A stretch of 64,000 nt of DNA, taken from assembly GCF_028606985.1 (NCBI RefSeq), contig NZ_CP117416.1, positions 3,820,001 to 3,884,000 on the forward strand, written 5' to 3'. Every line of letters starts with the position of its first letter. The stretch's first letter is position 1. The notes under the pieces were generated by a model. It made no database searches. It saw only the letters and a program-made list of their open reading frames with translations, and was not told the origin of the DNA. The DNA is from Paenibacillus kyungheensis. GTDB lineage: Bacteria; Bacillota; Bacilli; Paenibacillales; Paenibacillaceae. The translations under genes and the position numbers were made by a program. Positions 53,639-62,510 of this stretch are shown piece by piece.

Positions 53639-53806
53639 TTAAGCACGAGTTTTAACAGGGATTCGTGTAGAGCTCAATTGTGCGTTCAAAATATCTTGAA
53701 AGCTTTTAGGTGTTTCTTTGTCTACAGCTTTTTGAACGGTTGCGTTAGATTGCTGTCTGAAGTGGTTGTGGTTGTATGGTGTCATGTGGTGGATACTCAT
53801 ATTCAT
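53639..53806 (-). CDS. 55-residue protein of unknown function
   Basis: A frame starting MNMSIHHMTPYNHNHFRQQS, with KETPKSFQDILNAQLSSTRI near its end. It has a His/Asn/Gln-rich start and a short amphipathic SFQDIL helix. AAAGGAAG precedes the ATG by about ten bases, and a strong terminator follows. The SFxxIL motif occurs in a small flagellar-operon protein family (TIGR02530-like), but the resemblance is too short to assign. It stands alone. Confidence 0.55.
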   Translation of the reverse strand: MNMSIHHMTPYNHNHFRQQSNATVQKAVDKETPKSFQDILNAQLSSTRIPVKTRA

Positions 53807-54187
53807 TTGCTTCACGCTTCCTTTCGTTCATCGAATTTGTTTGTTTTTGTTTTGTATCTTGTAATGTGTATATACCCCTGCTTTTTGCGAATGAAAACAT
53901 AAATAACACATATTTTAGTATATTTTTGGTAATTGATTCTATAGACCCTGATCCAAGTTCAAAAGGGTTATGTTAACCAGGATCACGTTTGTCGGATGCT
54001 GTAGAAAACAAATTCTAAAGTCCTATAATCGACAATATGACTTTAGTTACATATAAAACCAATAAAATATATTCCTAAATTTAAACTATTAATTTTTAAC
54101 TATCCATTTGCAACTTATTTGCAATAGCTTGCGTCTGTAACGATAAGCAAGCCAAATCAGGCTAATAATTTATTGAGGTGATGGATC
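53807..54187. other. Divergent spacer between the 55-residue gene and the SLH gene
   Basis: AT-rich. A hairpin GCTTGC / GCAAGC (about 54129-54153) and a weak TGATCC / GGATCA inverted repeat (about 53948-53985) are visible. The plus-strand leader of the SLH gene looks long, but I do not recognise a riboswitch. Confidence 0.4.
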
Positions 54188-54910
54188 ATGAAAAATAAAC
54201 AAAAATGGATGACTGTAGTAGCGGCTTCTGTATTAACATTATCGTTGAGTGCTCCAACTTTTGCAGCGAGTGGAGATTTTTCAGATATCAGTAAAGTACC
54301 TGGACATGAAAAAATTGAATCGTTAAAAGATCGTGGATTTATTAACGGTGTTACCGATGATCAATTCAAACCTAATCAAACCATCAATTCAGCACAAGGC
54401 GTGCAAATGATCGTAAAAAGCTTCCAATTGAGTCTTGCTGCTTTTAACTTCATCAAAGCTCCAGAAGCAAAAGACTCTTATGATAATGTAAAAGACAATG
54501 TGTGGTACTCTGATGCGTTTATTATTGCCAAGCTTAACGGTGTAGATATTCCTGAAAATGTGAATCCTGCGTCTAAAATGACCAAAGAGCAATTCACAAC
54601 ATTTGTGATGCAAGCGATGGAAAAAGCGGGCAATCTACCTATGATTAATATTAAGCCGGTTGATATCAAAGACGATAGCAAAATCAATCCTTCTTATCAG
54701 GGAGCGATTCAACGTTCATTAGCACTCGATATTAATACATTAGATAGCAAAGGTAATTTCGATCCGAAAGGCGAAGTTACTCGCGCAGAAGCAGCAGTGA
54801 TGATCTATAATGCTCTAGAATATATGAGTAAAATCAAAACACCTACTATCGATCCAATACCTGAACCATCACCATCCCCTTCTCCATCCGATGATAGTTT
54901 GGATAAATAA
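54188..54910 (+). CDS. Exported SLH-domain protein
   Basis: A 240-residue secreted protein: signal peptide cut near TFA-ASG, then S-layer-homology repeats that anchor to the cell-wall polymer. FSDISKVPGHEKIESLKDRG, INGVTDDQFKPNQTINSAQG and DPKGEVTRAEAAVMIYNALE are SLH-like; the middle repeat is degenerate. A Pro/Ser tail (PEPSPSPSPS) ends the protein. GAGGTGATG precedes the ATG. Confidence 0.88.
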   Translation: MKNKQKWMTVVAASVLTLSLSAPTFAASGDFSDISKVPGHEKIESLKDRGFINGVTDDQFKPNQTINSAQGVQMIVKSFQLSLAAFNFIKAPEAKDSYDNVKDNVWYSDAFIIAKLNGVDIPENVNPASKMTKEQFTTFVMQAMEKAGNLPMINIKPVDIKDDSKINPSYQGAIQRSLALDINTLDSKGNFDPKGEVTRAEAAVMIYNALEYMSKIKTPTIDPIPEPSPSPSPSDDSLDK

Positions 54911-55007
54911 AAATAACGTTCACTTGGACTTGTAAAAGAATAGTTTCTGAATCTAATTAATCCATCAAATAGCTCAATCATATTCTCCAATTGATAACGA
55001 GTATAAA

Positions 55008-55055
55008 CAAACAGAGTCTATCCCTATCGCAATGTAGGAATAGACTCTGTTTTTG
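55008..55055. terminator. Terminator between the SLH gene and the converging acetyltransferase gene
   Basis: AAACAGAGTCTAT and ATAGACTCTGTTT arms with CC/GG extension and flanking A/T runs. Confidence 0.88.
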
Positions 55056-55102
55056 CTGTAGTATACAGCGATATATATTTATAAATCGTGATTATTTATC
55101 AT

Positions 55103-55654
55103 TTAGATTCCGTTTTGCATCTGCTGATTCCATTCTTCACGTAAAATACCCATACGAATCGAATCATAGTAGACACCGTTATACAATCTACATTTACGCA
55201 GACGCGCTTCCATCGTCATCCCTAATTTGTAACCGACTGCAATCATCCGTTCATTGCCTGACCATGTGGTGAAACCTACTCGTACCAGTGGCATTGCTGT
55301 AAATAAATGATCGATCCACAATGTCAGTGCTCTAGTACCGTATCCTCCGCTCCAATAAGCAGGCTCATAAATAATAATCCCTACCTCTAACCACAGTGAA
55401 GGTTCATGCTCCCAGTAATAACTGACGATCCCGATGATATGCTGATTCACTTCAATAATCCAAAAGCTTGGACTGTCTATAATACGTAGTCGATCTTGCC
55501 AGTATTGCTCATACGGCACGTGAACATGATCATAATAAGGAGCATCCCACTTTTTCCATTCTGGAGATTCTTCTTTGTATATCAATTCCCATAATATTGG
55601 GATATCAGCTTCAGTTATCGGGCGAATGTGTAATTCTTGAACGGTATACTCGAT
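55103..55654 (-). CDS. GNAT-family N-acetyltransferase, non-canonical (ATC) or lost start codon
   Basis: A GNAT enzyme with GGYGTRALTLWIDHLFTAMP (acetyl-CoA loop), VGFTTWSGNERMIAVGYKLG and MTMEARLRKCRLYNGVYYDS. The first family strand, EYTVQELHIRPITEADIPIL, is encoded in frame upstream of the first standard start (TTG 55585), but no ATG, GTG or TTG precedes it before the stop. ATC at 55652-55654, preceded by AAGGAG ten bases away, is one base from ATG. It may be a rare AUC start, a start-loss mutation or a sequence error. Near S5-alanine/diamine-type acetyltransferases; substrate unknown. Confidence 0.75.
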   Translation of the reverse strand: MEYTVQELHIRPITEADIPILWELIYKEESPEWKKWDAPYYDHVHVPYEQYWQDRLRIIDSPSFWIIEVNQHIIGIVSYYWEHEPSLWLEVGIIIYEPAYWSGGYGTRALTLWIDHLFTAMPLVRVGFTTWSGNERMIAVGYKLGMTMEARLRKCRLYNGVYYDSIRMGILREEWNQQMQNGI

Positions 55655-55713
55655 ATGCCTTCAACTCCTTCAATCTGACTTTTGGAGCATTGGTTTGAAT
55701 CTTATAGGTACAT

Positions 55714-57756
55714 TTATAAATACTCATTGAACCAACCTACAATATGATTGAGTCGTTGTATACGTAATTGTGGATGACCGCTACGAGATAACTCATGATT
55801 GGCATCCGGGAAACGTACAAACTTGGTCACAGCACCTAACCGTTTTAGCGCTATAAACCACTGTTCTCCTTGTTCAATCGGACAACGCAAATCTTTTTCC
55901 CCGTGCAAAATCAAAATAGGTGTTTTGACGTTAGCCACATAAGCTAATGGCGAATGATCCCACAACGTATTCAAATGATCCCATGGATTACCGGCAATCT
56001 GATCTTCTACAAAGTGAAAACCAATATCACTTACTCCGTACATTGAAATCCAGTTACTGATCGAACGCTGAGTCACTGCTGCTTTGAAACGATCGGTATG
56101 CCCTACTATCCAGTTGGTCATAAATCCACCATAGCTACCGCCGGTTACACCTAAGCGATCTTTGTCGATCCAGTCGTAATGTTCTAGCGCATAATCTGTG
56201 ATTTCCATTAAATCTTGATAATCTCCACCACCATAATCATGACGGCACGCATTTACAAATAATTGTCCATATCCATGACTACCCCGCGGATTACCGAAAA
56301 TGACAGCATACCCTTGTGATACTAACAATTGAAATTCAAGCATAAACGTATACCCGTACATCGCATGAGGCCCGCCATGAATTTCTAGAATCGTCGGTAC
56401 TTTGGTATGATCTGCTTGATCACCTGCCGGACGCATAATCCAAGCTTGCAGACTTTTGCCATCAACAGAAGTAACACTCATTTCTTCAGGCTTACTCAAA
56501 ATCAGTTGTTGTAGCAAATCATCATTATGATGAGTCAGACGTGTCTCTACTTCCGTCTCTATATTCCAGCTAAATAATTCACCCGGTTGTAGTGGATCAG
56601 CCGCTATAAAGATTAGATGTTGCTTTGCTGTGCGGGCAAAATAATGAATATTACGCTGTCCACCTAATATCGTCTGCACTCCTGATCCATCGGTTGCTAT
56701 CGATAGCAAATGACAAGCTCCAAATGTAGTGCATAACACATCTATCGCTTGACCACTAGCTTGATAGATCGGCTTATACGTAGAACTGAGTCCTGTATCC
56801 CCGACTACAGAATTCAACAACATAATATCATCATGATCATATAATCCAGTGATCGTTCCTGTAGCTAATGACAATTGATACAATCGATTTAACGTAGCAT
56901 TATAATAAGACTGATCGTCTGCTACCATAGCAATAAATTGTCCATCCGGTGACCAATTCACACTCGAAATCACATATTGATGTTGTGTCCACTGATGGCG
57001 CTCATGACCTTCTGCATTGATCGTAAACAGATCATTTTTAAGCGAAAAATCAGGATCACCTTCATCTGCTGATGGGATATGAGCGATATAAGCGATTTGT
57101 TTGCCATCCGGCGACCATGCAAAATCGTCAATATCGTAATCTCCTGACGTAATCCATGTTCCAGACTGGTCTGCTATCTTATGTACATATAAATGCGTTC
57201 GACCTCCATCCCACAATCCACTACTATCTGATTTGTAAATGATTCGATTGATTTCGATAGCCTTTTTCGATAAAGGAACTGATTGATCCTCAGCATGATC
57301 TGCATGTGTCGATGTTGATTGTTCGGATTGATTAGAGATGGCTTGATGAGGTTGTGATGATTTATTTGTTGCTGCAATTAATAACGATTGACTATCTGGC
57401 GACCATAGAAAAGAACCGACTCCATCTGCCATATCTGTTGCTTGATGCGCTTCTCCACCATAAGCAGACATGATCCAGACTTGCGGATGCTGATCTGTCC
57501 CACTTTTACGTAAAAAAGCAAGCTGTTTGCCATCCGGTGACCATGCAGGCAAGCGATCACTTTGTCCAGCAGTCCATTGGATATCTTCACTACCGTCTGC
57601 ATTCATACGGCGCAAATGCGAATCATACCCGTCTTGCTTGGCGTTAACTTTCTGCACCTCATATACAATCGTACCATCTAACGGAGAAATGACTGGATTT
57701 TTGACCCAGTTAAAGCGATATAAATCTTCAGCGATGACTCCACGTCTACTTCCCAT
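55714..57756 (-). CDS. S9 family serine peptidase (acylaminoacyl-peptidase type)
   Basis: A 680-residue prolyl-oligopeptidase-family enzyme. The N-terminal two thirds form a WD40-like propeller with repeated WSPDGKQ/WSPDSQS blades (PAWSPDGKQLAFLRK, FAWSPDGKQIAYIAH). The C-terminal alpha/beta hydrolase has nucleophile GGSYGGFMTN, Asp in LHGEKDLRCPIEQ and His in DANHELSRSG. No signal peptide, so it probably acts on cytosolic peptides. GGGGGA precedes the ATG. Confidence 0.93.
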   Translation of the reverse strand: MGSRRGVIAEDLYRFNWVKNPVISPLDGTIVYEVQKVNAKQDGYDSHLRRMNADGSEDIQWTAGQSDRLPAWSPDGKQLAFLRKSGTDQHPQVWIMSAYGGEAHQATDMADGVGSFLWSPDSQSLLIAATNKSSQPHQAISNQSEQSTSTHADHAEDQSVPLSKKAIEINRIIYKSDSSGLWDGGRTHLYVHKIADQSGTWITSGDYDIDDFAWSPDGKQIAYIAHIPSADEGDPDFSLKNDLFTINAEGHERHQWTQHQYVISSVNWSPDGQFIAMVADDQSYYNATLNRLYQLSLATGTITGLYDHDDIMLLNSVVGDTGLSSTYKPIYQASGQAIDVLCTTFGACHLLSIATDGSGVQTILGGQRNIHYFARTAKQHLIFIAADPLQPGELFSWNIETEVETRLTHHNDDLLQQLILSKPEEMSVTSVDGKSLQAWIMRPAGDQADHTKVPTILEIHGGPHAMYGYTFMLEFQLLVSQGYAVIFGNPRGSHGYGQLFVNACRHDYGGGDYQDLMEITDYALEHYDWIDKDRLGVTGGSYGGFMTNWIVGHTDRFKAAVTQRSISNWISMYGVSDIGFHFVEDQIAGNPWDHLNTLWDHSPLAYVANVKTPILILHGEKDLRCPIEQGEQWFIALKRLGAVTKFVRFPDANHELSRSGHPQLRIQRLNHIVGWFNEYL

Positions 57757-58113
57757 ATTTCGTTATCCCCCATCATATTTAGAGTGTACAAAATGTATGC
57801 GTATTCTTGCTTAAATACTATATGATAACATTTTTAATCGCAAGAAGATCACTCCTACACTACGATCTTTTTGACTATCACTATTAAAGTATAATCCCTT
57901 TTATTACATTTCCTCTAGCAGTCAACATTTCATTTCAAAGGAACTCTCATCACTTTAAAGGAACCTTCATCACTGTTAGATTACTTACAATTATCACTCA
58001 ATAGCCTTTTTTCTAAAAACTTAATATAGCAACTTAAAACTACCTCAATCTTCCCCACTACCAATCCCCCATTATATTTCTGTGTATATCTTGTGTTCAC
58101 CTCCAAATGCTGC
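57757..58113. other. Spacer upstream of the S9 peptidase gene
   Basis: AT-rich, no frame. A short tandem repeat (AAAGGAAC..TCATCACT, twice, about 57938-57979) is the only visible structure. Confidence 0.45.
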
Positions 58114-58234
58114 TAGCGAAGGGCGGAGGATTGTTCCGTAAGTCGCCTTTAAGATTCGGATATCGGCCGCTAGACGGTCATTCAAGATATCCGATCTTAC
58201 CAGCGACGATAGGAACCATCCACCGCCCGTAGCG
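58114..58234. repeat. Structured intergenic repeat, copy C
   Basis: Nested inverted repeats: outer GGGCGGAGGATTGTTCC (58121-58137) with GGAACCATCCACCGCCC (58212-58228), and inner AAGATTCGGATATC with GATATCCGATCTT. The apex GGCCG..CGGTC is weakly paired. Constant motifs AGCGAAGG, CGCCTTT, CTTACCAGCGACGA and CGTAGCG recur in copies A and/or B. It starts 28 bases after the alkA stop. Confidence 0.88.
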
Positions 58235-58262
58235 TCCCTCCCATTAAACACCTTATACACTT

Positions 58263-59222
58263 TCAATATAAAAACCGCCACAAGTAAAATGTCGCATAGG
58301 ACTCCCATAACGTCCAACCTGCGGAAAGTTCTAAAATATGGGCTTTTGTCGGTTTGGCATCCATTTTCAATACATGCTTAATCGAATTGTGTAGACCTAC
58401 ATCATCAATAGGAAAAGCAGACGGCATGCGTAGACAGCGCATCAATACATAATGAGCAGTCCAAGGGCCGATACCGCGAATTTTCACCAGTAATTTTTCA
58501 GCTTGTTTGACATCTGTAACTTGTAATAATTGTTCTTTGGACAATGTACCATCTACGATTAACTTTGCAGTATCAATCAGATATTCACACTTTTTGACTG
58601 TAGTCATACCTGCGGCAGACAATTCATCTACAGTAAGGCTAGCGATCGTTTCGGCTGTTGGAAAAAGCCAGTACGTCTCCCCTTCATACGTCAGCGCTTG
58701 TCCAAAATGTTCTACCAATCGTCTTTTTAAAGTATAAGCAAATCCTAAATTGATCTGTTGACCTAGAATCCCCCAGCAAATTGCTTCATACAGATCAGGG
58801 ATACCCATATTTCTCAATCCATAAAAGGAAACAACTGCTTGCTCTAGCAAAGGATCTTGAGCTGCCATTTTATAAAAAGGAGCTAAATCTGTGCCTAGAT
58901 CGAACCAATCGTATACATATTGAGCAACTCCTATACGTACTGCAGATGAGATCGACTGATGTTCGTCTACGAATCGAATTAACATATGGTGTTCATCATA
59001 ATTGCTAATCTCTACAATCGCCGCTTCTTGATCGACAGCAATCGCTTTGTAAATCATACCGTCTCGTAAAGTATATAGACTTTCATTGGTAGCCGTTGAT
59101 AAATGACTGTAATTTTCAGTAAAGCTAAATTCCTTCGGTACAGAGATCAACATATCTTGTCCATGATCTTGTATTTGATTCGTAATCGATAGATTAGAGT
59201 GAGCATGAAGTTCATGTTGCAT
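58263..59222 (-). CDS. DNA-3-methyladenine glycosylase (AlkA/HhH-GPD family)
   Basis: A 319-residue base-excision glycosylase. AICWGILGQQINLGFAYTLK and the helix-hairpin-helix LVKIRGIGPWTAHYVLMRCL are diagnostic. The catalytic Asp lies in AFPIDDVGLHNSIK. An AlkA-type N-terminal domain (about 1-110) precedes the HhH domain. It removes alkylated purines. GGAGG lies about 12 bases before the ATG. Its stop is adjacent to structured repeat C. Confidence 0.92.
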   Translation of the reverse strand: MQHELHAHSNLSITNQIQDHGQDMLISVPKEFSFTENYSHLSTATNESLYTLRDGMIYKAIAVDQEAAIVEISNYDEHHMLIRFVDEHQSISSAVRIGVAQYVYDWFDLGTDLAPFYKMAAQDPLLEQAVVSFYGLRNMGIPDLYEAICWGILGQQINLGFAYTLKRRLVEHFGQALTYEGETYWLFPTAETIASLTVDELSAAGMTTVKKCEYLIDTAKLIVDGTLSKEQLLQVTDVKQAEKLLVKIRGIGPWTAHYVLMRCLRMPSAFPIDDVGLHNSIKHVLKMDAKPTKAHILELSAGWTLWESYATFYLWRFLY

Positions 59223-59360
59223 AGCGTTAGACTGCCTCCATTCCTATCCTTGATCGACAAAATAACCATGTATCCGTATCAGGATGTATCAACCTATTAA
59301 CCATCTCTGTCTATTCATTAACGGAATGATATCCAATATCAATAGCTTACAGCGCACAAC

Positions 59361-59391
59361 ACAAAAAGGAACTTGCAATAACAAGTCCCTT
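59361..59391 (-). terminator. Terminator of the HD-GYP gene
   Basis: On the minus strand GGGACTTG-TTATTG-CAAGTTCC is followed by five T residues. Confidence 0.85.
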
Positions 59392-59415
59392 GAATGATAT
59401 CTATTCTATTGACGA

Positions 59416-60462
59416 TTACACAAAAATCTCTTCAATATGCAGTGCTCTTACTTTAGTCAAATCTACAAATTGATCATTCACCTGCACCAATGGTCTAAAA
59501 ATATCGAGCGGATTATTTAAAATAATCGTGCCCTGTTCTCCATTAGTTAATTGCACTTTTTTGCCTATCAGATTAGGAGCAAGATGATGAATCAATGCTT
59601 GAACAGGCTTTTCATTTAATTTGGAAAATCCTAATTCATAAATACTTTGCAGCACAGCAACAAACCCCTGTTTGTTTTGTTCATTTTTGGCAGCAGTCAT
59701 ATTTACAAATACATCTGCTACTGAAACGATCTGGGTAAACGGATGAATTCCTCTTTTGTACAACCGATTCGGATATCCTGAGCCATCTCCACGTTCATGA
59801 TGCTGTAGAGCAACAGATGCTGTCACTTTATCATTCATCGATTCCATAATAATATCGTAGCCGTAGGTGGTATGGTTTTTGTATTCTTTCAGCTCTGAAG
59901 CATTTAATTCTTCAGGACGACTACGCAAAATAGAAGGCAAACGGCTTTTGCCGATATCGTGCAAATACCCGGCTTTGCTGATTCGATAACAATCATGTTT
60001 GGAATAATCGAGCCATTCTGCAATATAGTAACTCAACAATCCTACTTTGAGCGAGTGACTATACAGATGATCGTCTTCTTTTTCTAAATGCAATAAAAGA
60101 GCGACTACATCTTTTTGTGCATCCAGATCCAGCAGTAACGGTTGCAACAACTCGTCAACCCCATCAGCATTGAACTTGCCTTTCGTAAGAGCTTCCAAAA
60201 AGATCGACTGATAAGCATCAATCGAACGATTGATTTTCTCTTTCAACACAGGTGATAATCCTGTAATCGCTATCATATCAGCGACTGGCTTGATTTCTTC
60301 TTTTGCTTCAATATCCACATATTCTACTTTATGACGTAGTAATAGAGTGATATCTTCCTCTTTAATGTCTACTCCTTTTTTGAGTAATGGGACACCCGAG
60401 CTATTAAAGGTATCACTGCTTAACCGCTGTCCTTGCTTGAGTTCAGTAATATGTATAATCAA
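59416..60462 (-). CDS. HD-GYP domain protein (probable cyclic-di-GMP phosphodiesterase)
   Basis: A 348-residue protein: a short N-terminal region common to HD-GYP proteins (VPLLKKGVDIKEEDITLLL), then HD motif GYLHDIGKSRLP and GYP motif HHERGDGSGYPNRLYKRGIH. It would hydrolyse c-di-GMP, affecting motility and surface growth; this fits the two chemoreceptors nearby but no operon link is seen. The start is TTG with GGGGA eight bases upstream. Confidence 0.92.
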   Translation of the reverse strand: MIIHITELKQGQRLSSDTFNSSGVPLLKKGVDIKEEDITLLLRHKVEYVDIEAKEEIKPVADMIAITGLSPVLKEKINRSIDAYQSIFLEALTKGKFNADGVDELLQPLLLDLDAQKDVVALLLHLEKEDDHLYSHSLKVGLLSYYIAEWLDYSKHDCYRISKAGYLHDIGKSRLPSILRSRPEELNASELKEYKNHTTYGYDIIMESMNDKVTASVALQHHERGDGSGYPNRLYKRGIHPFTQIVSVADVFVNMTAAKNEQNKQGFVAVLQSIYELGFSKLNEKPVQALIHHLAPNLIGKKVQLTNGEQGTIILNNPLDIFRPLVQVNDQFVDLTKVRALHIEEIFV

Positions 60463-60775
60463 ATATTTTTCCCCATTTCATCGTTTTTATATTTACATGT
60501 CAAAAATCAAAATAGCGTATATACGAGTAAATAAAAGCCAGATCAGTAATTATAGATAGAAGGTAAATGATACACAGATGTTTTTCTAAAATTATGTATA
60601 CCTTTTTCTGATATTTACTCTATTATATCGACAAATTACTGAAATATTGTATAGCTCTTAATCCTCAATTCTAGGTAAAATGACCTTCGCCTTTATGCAA
60701 AAATAGATTTATAGTGTGGATGATCTCTTTTTGAAGGAAATCTCTTATTTGCGAATTATGATGTTGCATCTCATA
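60463..60775. other. Spacer upstream of the HD-GYP gene
   Basis: AT-rich; no frame, no strong structure before the terminator at 60776. Expected to hold the HD-GYP gene promoter. Confidence 0.4.
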
Positions 60776-60812
60776 TCAAAAAAAGATGAACCGCCTAATA
60801 AACGGTTCATCT
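60776..60812 (-). terminator. Terminator of the carboxylesterase gene
   Basis: On the minus strand GATGAACCG..CGGTTCATC is followed by seven T residues. Confidence 0.9.
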
Positions 60813-60860
60813 CTCATTATTTATTTACCTATTAAGATCATTTATTGCATCTACAACAGA

Positions 60861-62330
60861 TTAAGAATACGAAATCAACTGTTGACGTTTTGCACTTTCT
60901 GGATCGTGTACCACATTCAGTTCGCGATTAAAGAGCATTGTGGAACGCTCTTTGAGATCATAATCAGACCACGGCAAATTGCTTGTGACTGGCATACTGT
61001 TATGTGCAAAATTAATCCAGGCGGTCTGCATCTGCTCTGCTAGATTATACGTATCTTCATCTATTTCTAATCCAAGATGTGCAAATAGAGGTAGATTGTT
61101 AAATGCAAATGCAATTTCAGCACCATGTGTAGCTGTTCCTAACAACGGATGACCGGGTTGACACCAATCAAATCGATACATCCATACAGGAGCATGCCCA
61201 ACCTGTGCTTCTGCATATTGTAAAGCCGAACGCCAGAAGAACAAATCAGTCATCAGATCCGCATGACCTCTTACTGTTAACGGATATTGCTTCGCTAATC
61301 CATGAGTATCTTCTCCGAGCAACGCTTGGACAATATTCACAATTTGACTTTCACTCATTAACTGAGTCGGTTGATTGAAAAATAATGTACCTTCTTCCAA
61401 GTTAGTACCGATAATCAAAGGAATATGTTTGGCAGAGCCATCTTTGATCGCTTGTACAGGTTCGACCGGTAATGTATGTGGATGAATCGTTGGTTGGAAT
61501 AACAGCGCCCATGTATCATTATCTAGCGTTTGACTAACACGATTACCTGCTTGCAATATCTCTTCTGTCGAAGCGGTATACAATTTGGATAAATCTTGTT
61601 CACCTACACCAAGTGCTTGTACAAATCCGTCTGCAATTTGTCTGCTAACTTCAGCTGGCATTGCTTGGGAGGCTCCACTTTGCATAATAGCGCTTTGGAA
61701 TAAACCTTTAGCTGCTGGCATCGCTAGTAAAGACGCAATACTCATCGCGCCTGCTGATTCGCCGAACACCGTTACTCGTTCAGGATCGCCACCAAAAGCT
61801 TCAATATTATTTTTGACCCATTCTAATGCTGCAATCTGATCAAGTAAGCCTACATTAGCATGATAATCGTCACCATATGATGACAAATTCAAAAATCCAA
61901 ACGGCCCTAATCTATAGTTAATCGTAATCACAATCATATCTCCATTGACTGCAAGCGATGTTCCATCATATAAAGGAATACTACCTGCACCTGTTACAAA
62001 AGAACCGCCATGAATCCAGACCATCACAGGTCGTTTTTGAGTGGATTTATCAGAAGCCCATATATTCAAATACAGACAATCTTCTGATTGTACAGGAGGT
62101 TCACTTCCAGAACCAAACATACTCGCTCCCTCGTATACTGGCTGAGGAGAAATCGGACCAAAATGCAATGCTTCTTTGACACCTTGCCATGGTTGCGGCG
62201 GTCTTGGAGCTTGAAAACGCAGTTCTCCCACAGGTGGTTCTGCAAAAGGAACTCCTTTCCAGATCACTGCTCCATGTTCACGTATACCTTGTATTTCTCC
62301 GTATTGTGTATGAATTTGTGTCGTTTCCAT
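60861..62330 (-). CDS. Type-B carboxylesterase/lipase (p-nitrobenzyl-esterase-like)
   Basis: A 489-residue carboxylesterase: WKGVPFAEPPVGELRFQAPR at the start, SEDCLYLNIW, oxyanion MVWIHGGSFVTGAGS, nucleophile FGESAGAMS, catalytic Glu in IGTNLEEGTLFF and His in GTATHGAEIAFAFN. No signal peptide. It would hydrolyse small esters. ATG 62330 has GAGGATG upstream; 12 extra residues are rejected. Confidence 0.93.
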   Translation of the reverse strand: METTQIHTQYGEIQGIREHGAVIWKGVPFAEPPVGELRFQAPRPPQPWQGVKEALHFGPISPQPVYEGASMFGSGSEPPVQSEDCLYLNIWASDKSTQKRPVMVWIHGGSFVTGAGSIPLYDGTSLAVNGDMIVITINYRLGPFGFLNLSSYGDDYHANVGLLDQIAALEWVKNNIEAFGGDPERVTVFGESAGAMSIASLLAMPAAKGLFQSAIMQSGASQAMPAEVSRQIADGFVQALGVGEQDLSKLYTASTEEILQAGNRVSQTLDNDTWALLFQPTIHPHTLPVEPVQAIKDGSAKHIPLIIGTNLEEGTLFFNQPTQLMSESQIVNIVQALLGEDTHGLAKQYPLTVRGHADLMTDLFFWRSALQYAEAQVGHAPVWMYRFDWCQPGHPLLGTATHGAEIAFAFNNLPLFAHLGLEIDEDTYNLAEQMQTAWINFAHNSMPVTSNLPWSDYDLKERSTMLFNRELNVVHDPESAKRQQLISYS

Positions 62331-62430
62331 CTTTGTCTCATCCTCTCTAATACGCTGCAACAACAATCGATCAAATGGTCATTTATACATAATGACTATC
62401 TTTAGTATAGTACACTTCTTCTATGTATAT

Positions 62431-62471
62431 AAACATACGCCCTCTTTTTGAAGATAAGAGCGCGTATGTTT
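62431..62471 (-). terminator. Probable terminator of the malonate decarboxylase operon
   Basis: AAACATACGC and GCGTATGTTT arms, 40 bases after the mdcH stop; the tail is only partly T-rich. Confidence 0.65.
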
Positions 62472-62510
62472 ACCAAAATCACACGTATATATCTACATGA
62501 TCATATCCAA

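Noticed and set aside
53807-54187. Possible cyclic-di-GMP or other riboswitch before the SLH gene
   Set aside because: Only an isolated GCTTGC/GCAAGC hairpin is visible; conserved aptamer cores of the known classes were not found.
58072-58317. Minus-strand open frame of 81 codons across the alkA downstream region
   Set aside because: It is the translation of structured repeat C and overlaps alkA; it has no ribosome binding site and no family resemblance.
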